64,000 nucleotides of DNA from Whitmania pigra (taxonomy: Eukaryota; Annelida; Clitellata; Hirudinida; Haemopidae). The position numbers were made by a program, and so were the translations under genes. The stretch lies in the NCBI GenBank assembly GCA_021613335.1, contig JAJTWR010000475.1, positions 1 through 64,000 on the forward strand. Direction: 5' to 3'. Under the pieces are notes generated by a model. The model made no database searches, was not told the DNA's origin, and was given only the letters and a program-made list of their open reading frames with translations. The stretch's first letter is position 1, and the number at the start of each line of letters is the position of its first letter. Shown here piece by piece: positions 63,091 through 64,000 of the stretch.

Positions 63091-64000
63091 TCGCGGTAAC
63101 GCTCATTCTGCTGCTGGTCCTGATCGGTCTGTCGATCCCGGTTGGCGCTGCTCTCGGCGCTTTGGGGCTGATCCTGGATCAGCTCTATTCCATATTGCCT
63201 TTAGCCGGCGCTCTTGGGGAAATCGCCTGGACCACCGGCAACGACTTCCTGACGCTTGCCATCCCGCTGTTCATCTTGCTTGGTGAAATTCTGTTACGAG
63301 CCGGGTTTGCCGAGCGTATGTATTCGGCGATGAGTTTATGGCTTGCCTGGTTGCCGGGGGGGCTGATGCATGCCAATGTCGGCGCTTGCGCCTTGTTCGC
63401 CGCCACATCGGGCTCAAGCGTTGCCACAGCGGCAACCGTCGGGACGGTTGCCGTACCGCAGATCAAGCGTTATGGCTATAATGAATCGCTCTTTCTCGGA
63501 TCGGTTGCCGCCGGCGGTACGCTCGGGATTTTGATCCCGCCCTCGATCAACATGGTGCTCTACGGCGTTCTAACCAACACCTCCGTGCCGAAACTCTATC
63601 TCGCGGGCATTCTTCCGGGTTTGCTTCTGACCGGGCTTTTCATGGGGATCGTCGCTGCCTGTTGCATTGCAATTCCGGCCTGGGGCGGCCGACGCATCCA
63701 CAGCGCTTGGGCGCAGAGATTGCGCAGCCTCAGCCATCTGCTCCCGCCGCTGGGAATTTTTTTGCTGGTCGTCGGCTCGATCTATGCCGGCCTTGCCACA
63801 CCCACCGAAGCCGCCGCCCTGGGCGTGGTCGGGGCGCTGGCGCTGGCGGCCTGCTTTGGCAGAGTATCGTTTCGTATGCTCGCCGAAGCGATCGAGGGCA
63901 CCATGAAATCGACCGCGATGATCATGCTGATCATTTTTGCCGCGGCTTTTTTGAATTTCGTCATCTCGGCAATCGGCGTGACCGACGCGATCACCGGATC
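63087..64000 (+). CDS. dctM: TRAP transporter large permease subunit, cut by window end
   Basis: The first 304 residues of DctM, the 12-14-helix ion-coupled permease. ATG at 63087 overlaps the dctQ stop (ATGA). Visible are LTLAIPLFILLGEILLRAGF, ALFAATSGSSVATAATVGTV, GTLGILIPPSINMVLYGVL and ATPTEAAALGVVGALAL, the conserved IT-superfamily helices and loops. The reading frame is open to the last base. Confidence 0.92.
   Translation, partial: MIAVTLILLLVLIGLSIPVGAALGALGLILDQLYSILPLAGALGEIAWTTGNDFLTLAIPLFILLGEILLRAGFAERMYSAMSLWLAWLPGGLMHANVGACALFAATSGSSVATAATVGTVAVPQIKRYGYNESLFLGSVAAGGTLGILIPPSINMVLYGVLTNTSVPKLYLAGILPGLLLTGLFMGIVAACCIAIPAWGGRRIHSAWAQRLRSLSHLLPPLGIFLLVVGSIYAGLATPTEAAALGVVGALALAACFGRVSFRMLAEAIEGTMKSTAMIMLIIFAAAFLNFVISAIGVTDAITG

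Noticed and set aside
1..64000. CRISPR arrays, rRNA or tRNA genes
   Set aside because: No regularly spaced repeats and no recognisable tRNA or rRNA segments were seen on reading; a covariance-model scan was not possible.

Overview
The window looks like chromosome of a moderately high-GC, Gram-negative alphaproteobacterium. The evidence is a murJ-trpS pair, a complete System I cytochrome c maturation operon (ccmA to ccmI), mlaA-mlaC, several Tat-type signal sequences, an alphaproteobacterial-style fused indolepyruvate oxidoreductase and a TRAP transporter. Species cannot be named from sequence reading alone. Single-base frameshifts are unusually common, several of them in homopolymers, so each broken gene below is either real decay or a base-calling error.

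Region 1 (1-4.7 kb): a doubly frameshifted membrane glycosyltransferase-like gene, a metabolite:H+ symporter of the MFS on the opposite strand, and a truncated IS2-group end abutted by a second IS2-group element.

Region 2 (4.8-16.6 kb), the most interesting: a bacterial microcompartment (BMC) locus. Next to a divergent DeoR-type regulator lie a class III PLP enzyme, a CoA-acylating aldehyde dehydrogenase with a C-terminal encapsulation-like helix, a BMC-T shell protein, a cargo/linker-like protein, a BMC-P vertex protein, a BMC-H hexamer protein, a second (frameshifted) BMC-T, a PotDABC-like ABC importer, an SDR resembling S-1-amino-2-propanol dehydrogenase, and an APH-fold kinase. This is the gene content of the RMM-type amino-alcohol microcompartment known from Mycobacterium and Rhodococcus, here in a proteobacterial setting with an ABC importer. 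The inferred route is: uptake of an amino alcohol, phosphorylation by the APH-like kinase, PLP-dependent elimination to an aldehyde inside the shell, and oxidation to acyl-CoA; the SDR would interconvert amino alcohol and amino ketone.

Region 3 (16.6-27.2 kb): a sugar and sugar-acid cluster. A leftward operon encodes a DenD-like dehydrogenase, an SDR and a MalEFGK-type ABC importer. A rightward pair encodes a LacI-type regulator and a XylD-like sugar-acid dehydratase. Fused remnants of ltnD and otnC lie between them beside a palindromic operator-like site.

Region 4 (27.3-29.0 kb): decayed IS481 and IS2-group elements. The IS2-group end at 29.03 kb matches the one at 3.06 kb in inverted, outward orientation, so regions 2 and 3 sit between two copies of one IS family.

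Region 5 (29.1-40.8 kb): a core-like segment with an alpha/beta hydrolase, murJ, trpS, a threonine dehydratase-like enzyme and the ccm operon.

Region 6 (40.8-45.1 kb): an accessory patch with an IS5-family element, hidden relics of a cytochrome P450 and a drug-efflux MFS gene, a pentapeptide-repeat protein, a small unknown protein and an IS481-like relic.

Region 7 (45.2-64 kb): mlaA-mlaC, a frameshifted O-GlcNAc-transferase-like gene with a ten-base homopolymer, a split indolepyruvate oxidoreductase, folK-folP, two membrane GTPases, a DUF2817 peptidase, a DsbA-like protein, an M48 protease, a gamma-glutamyltransferase-like lipoprotein lacking the usual nucleophile, and a TRAP operon running off the window. 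I saw no tRNA, rRNA or CRISPR array.
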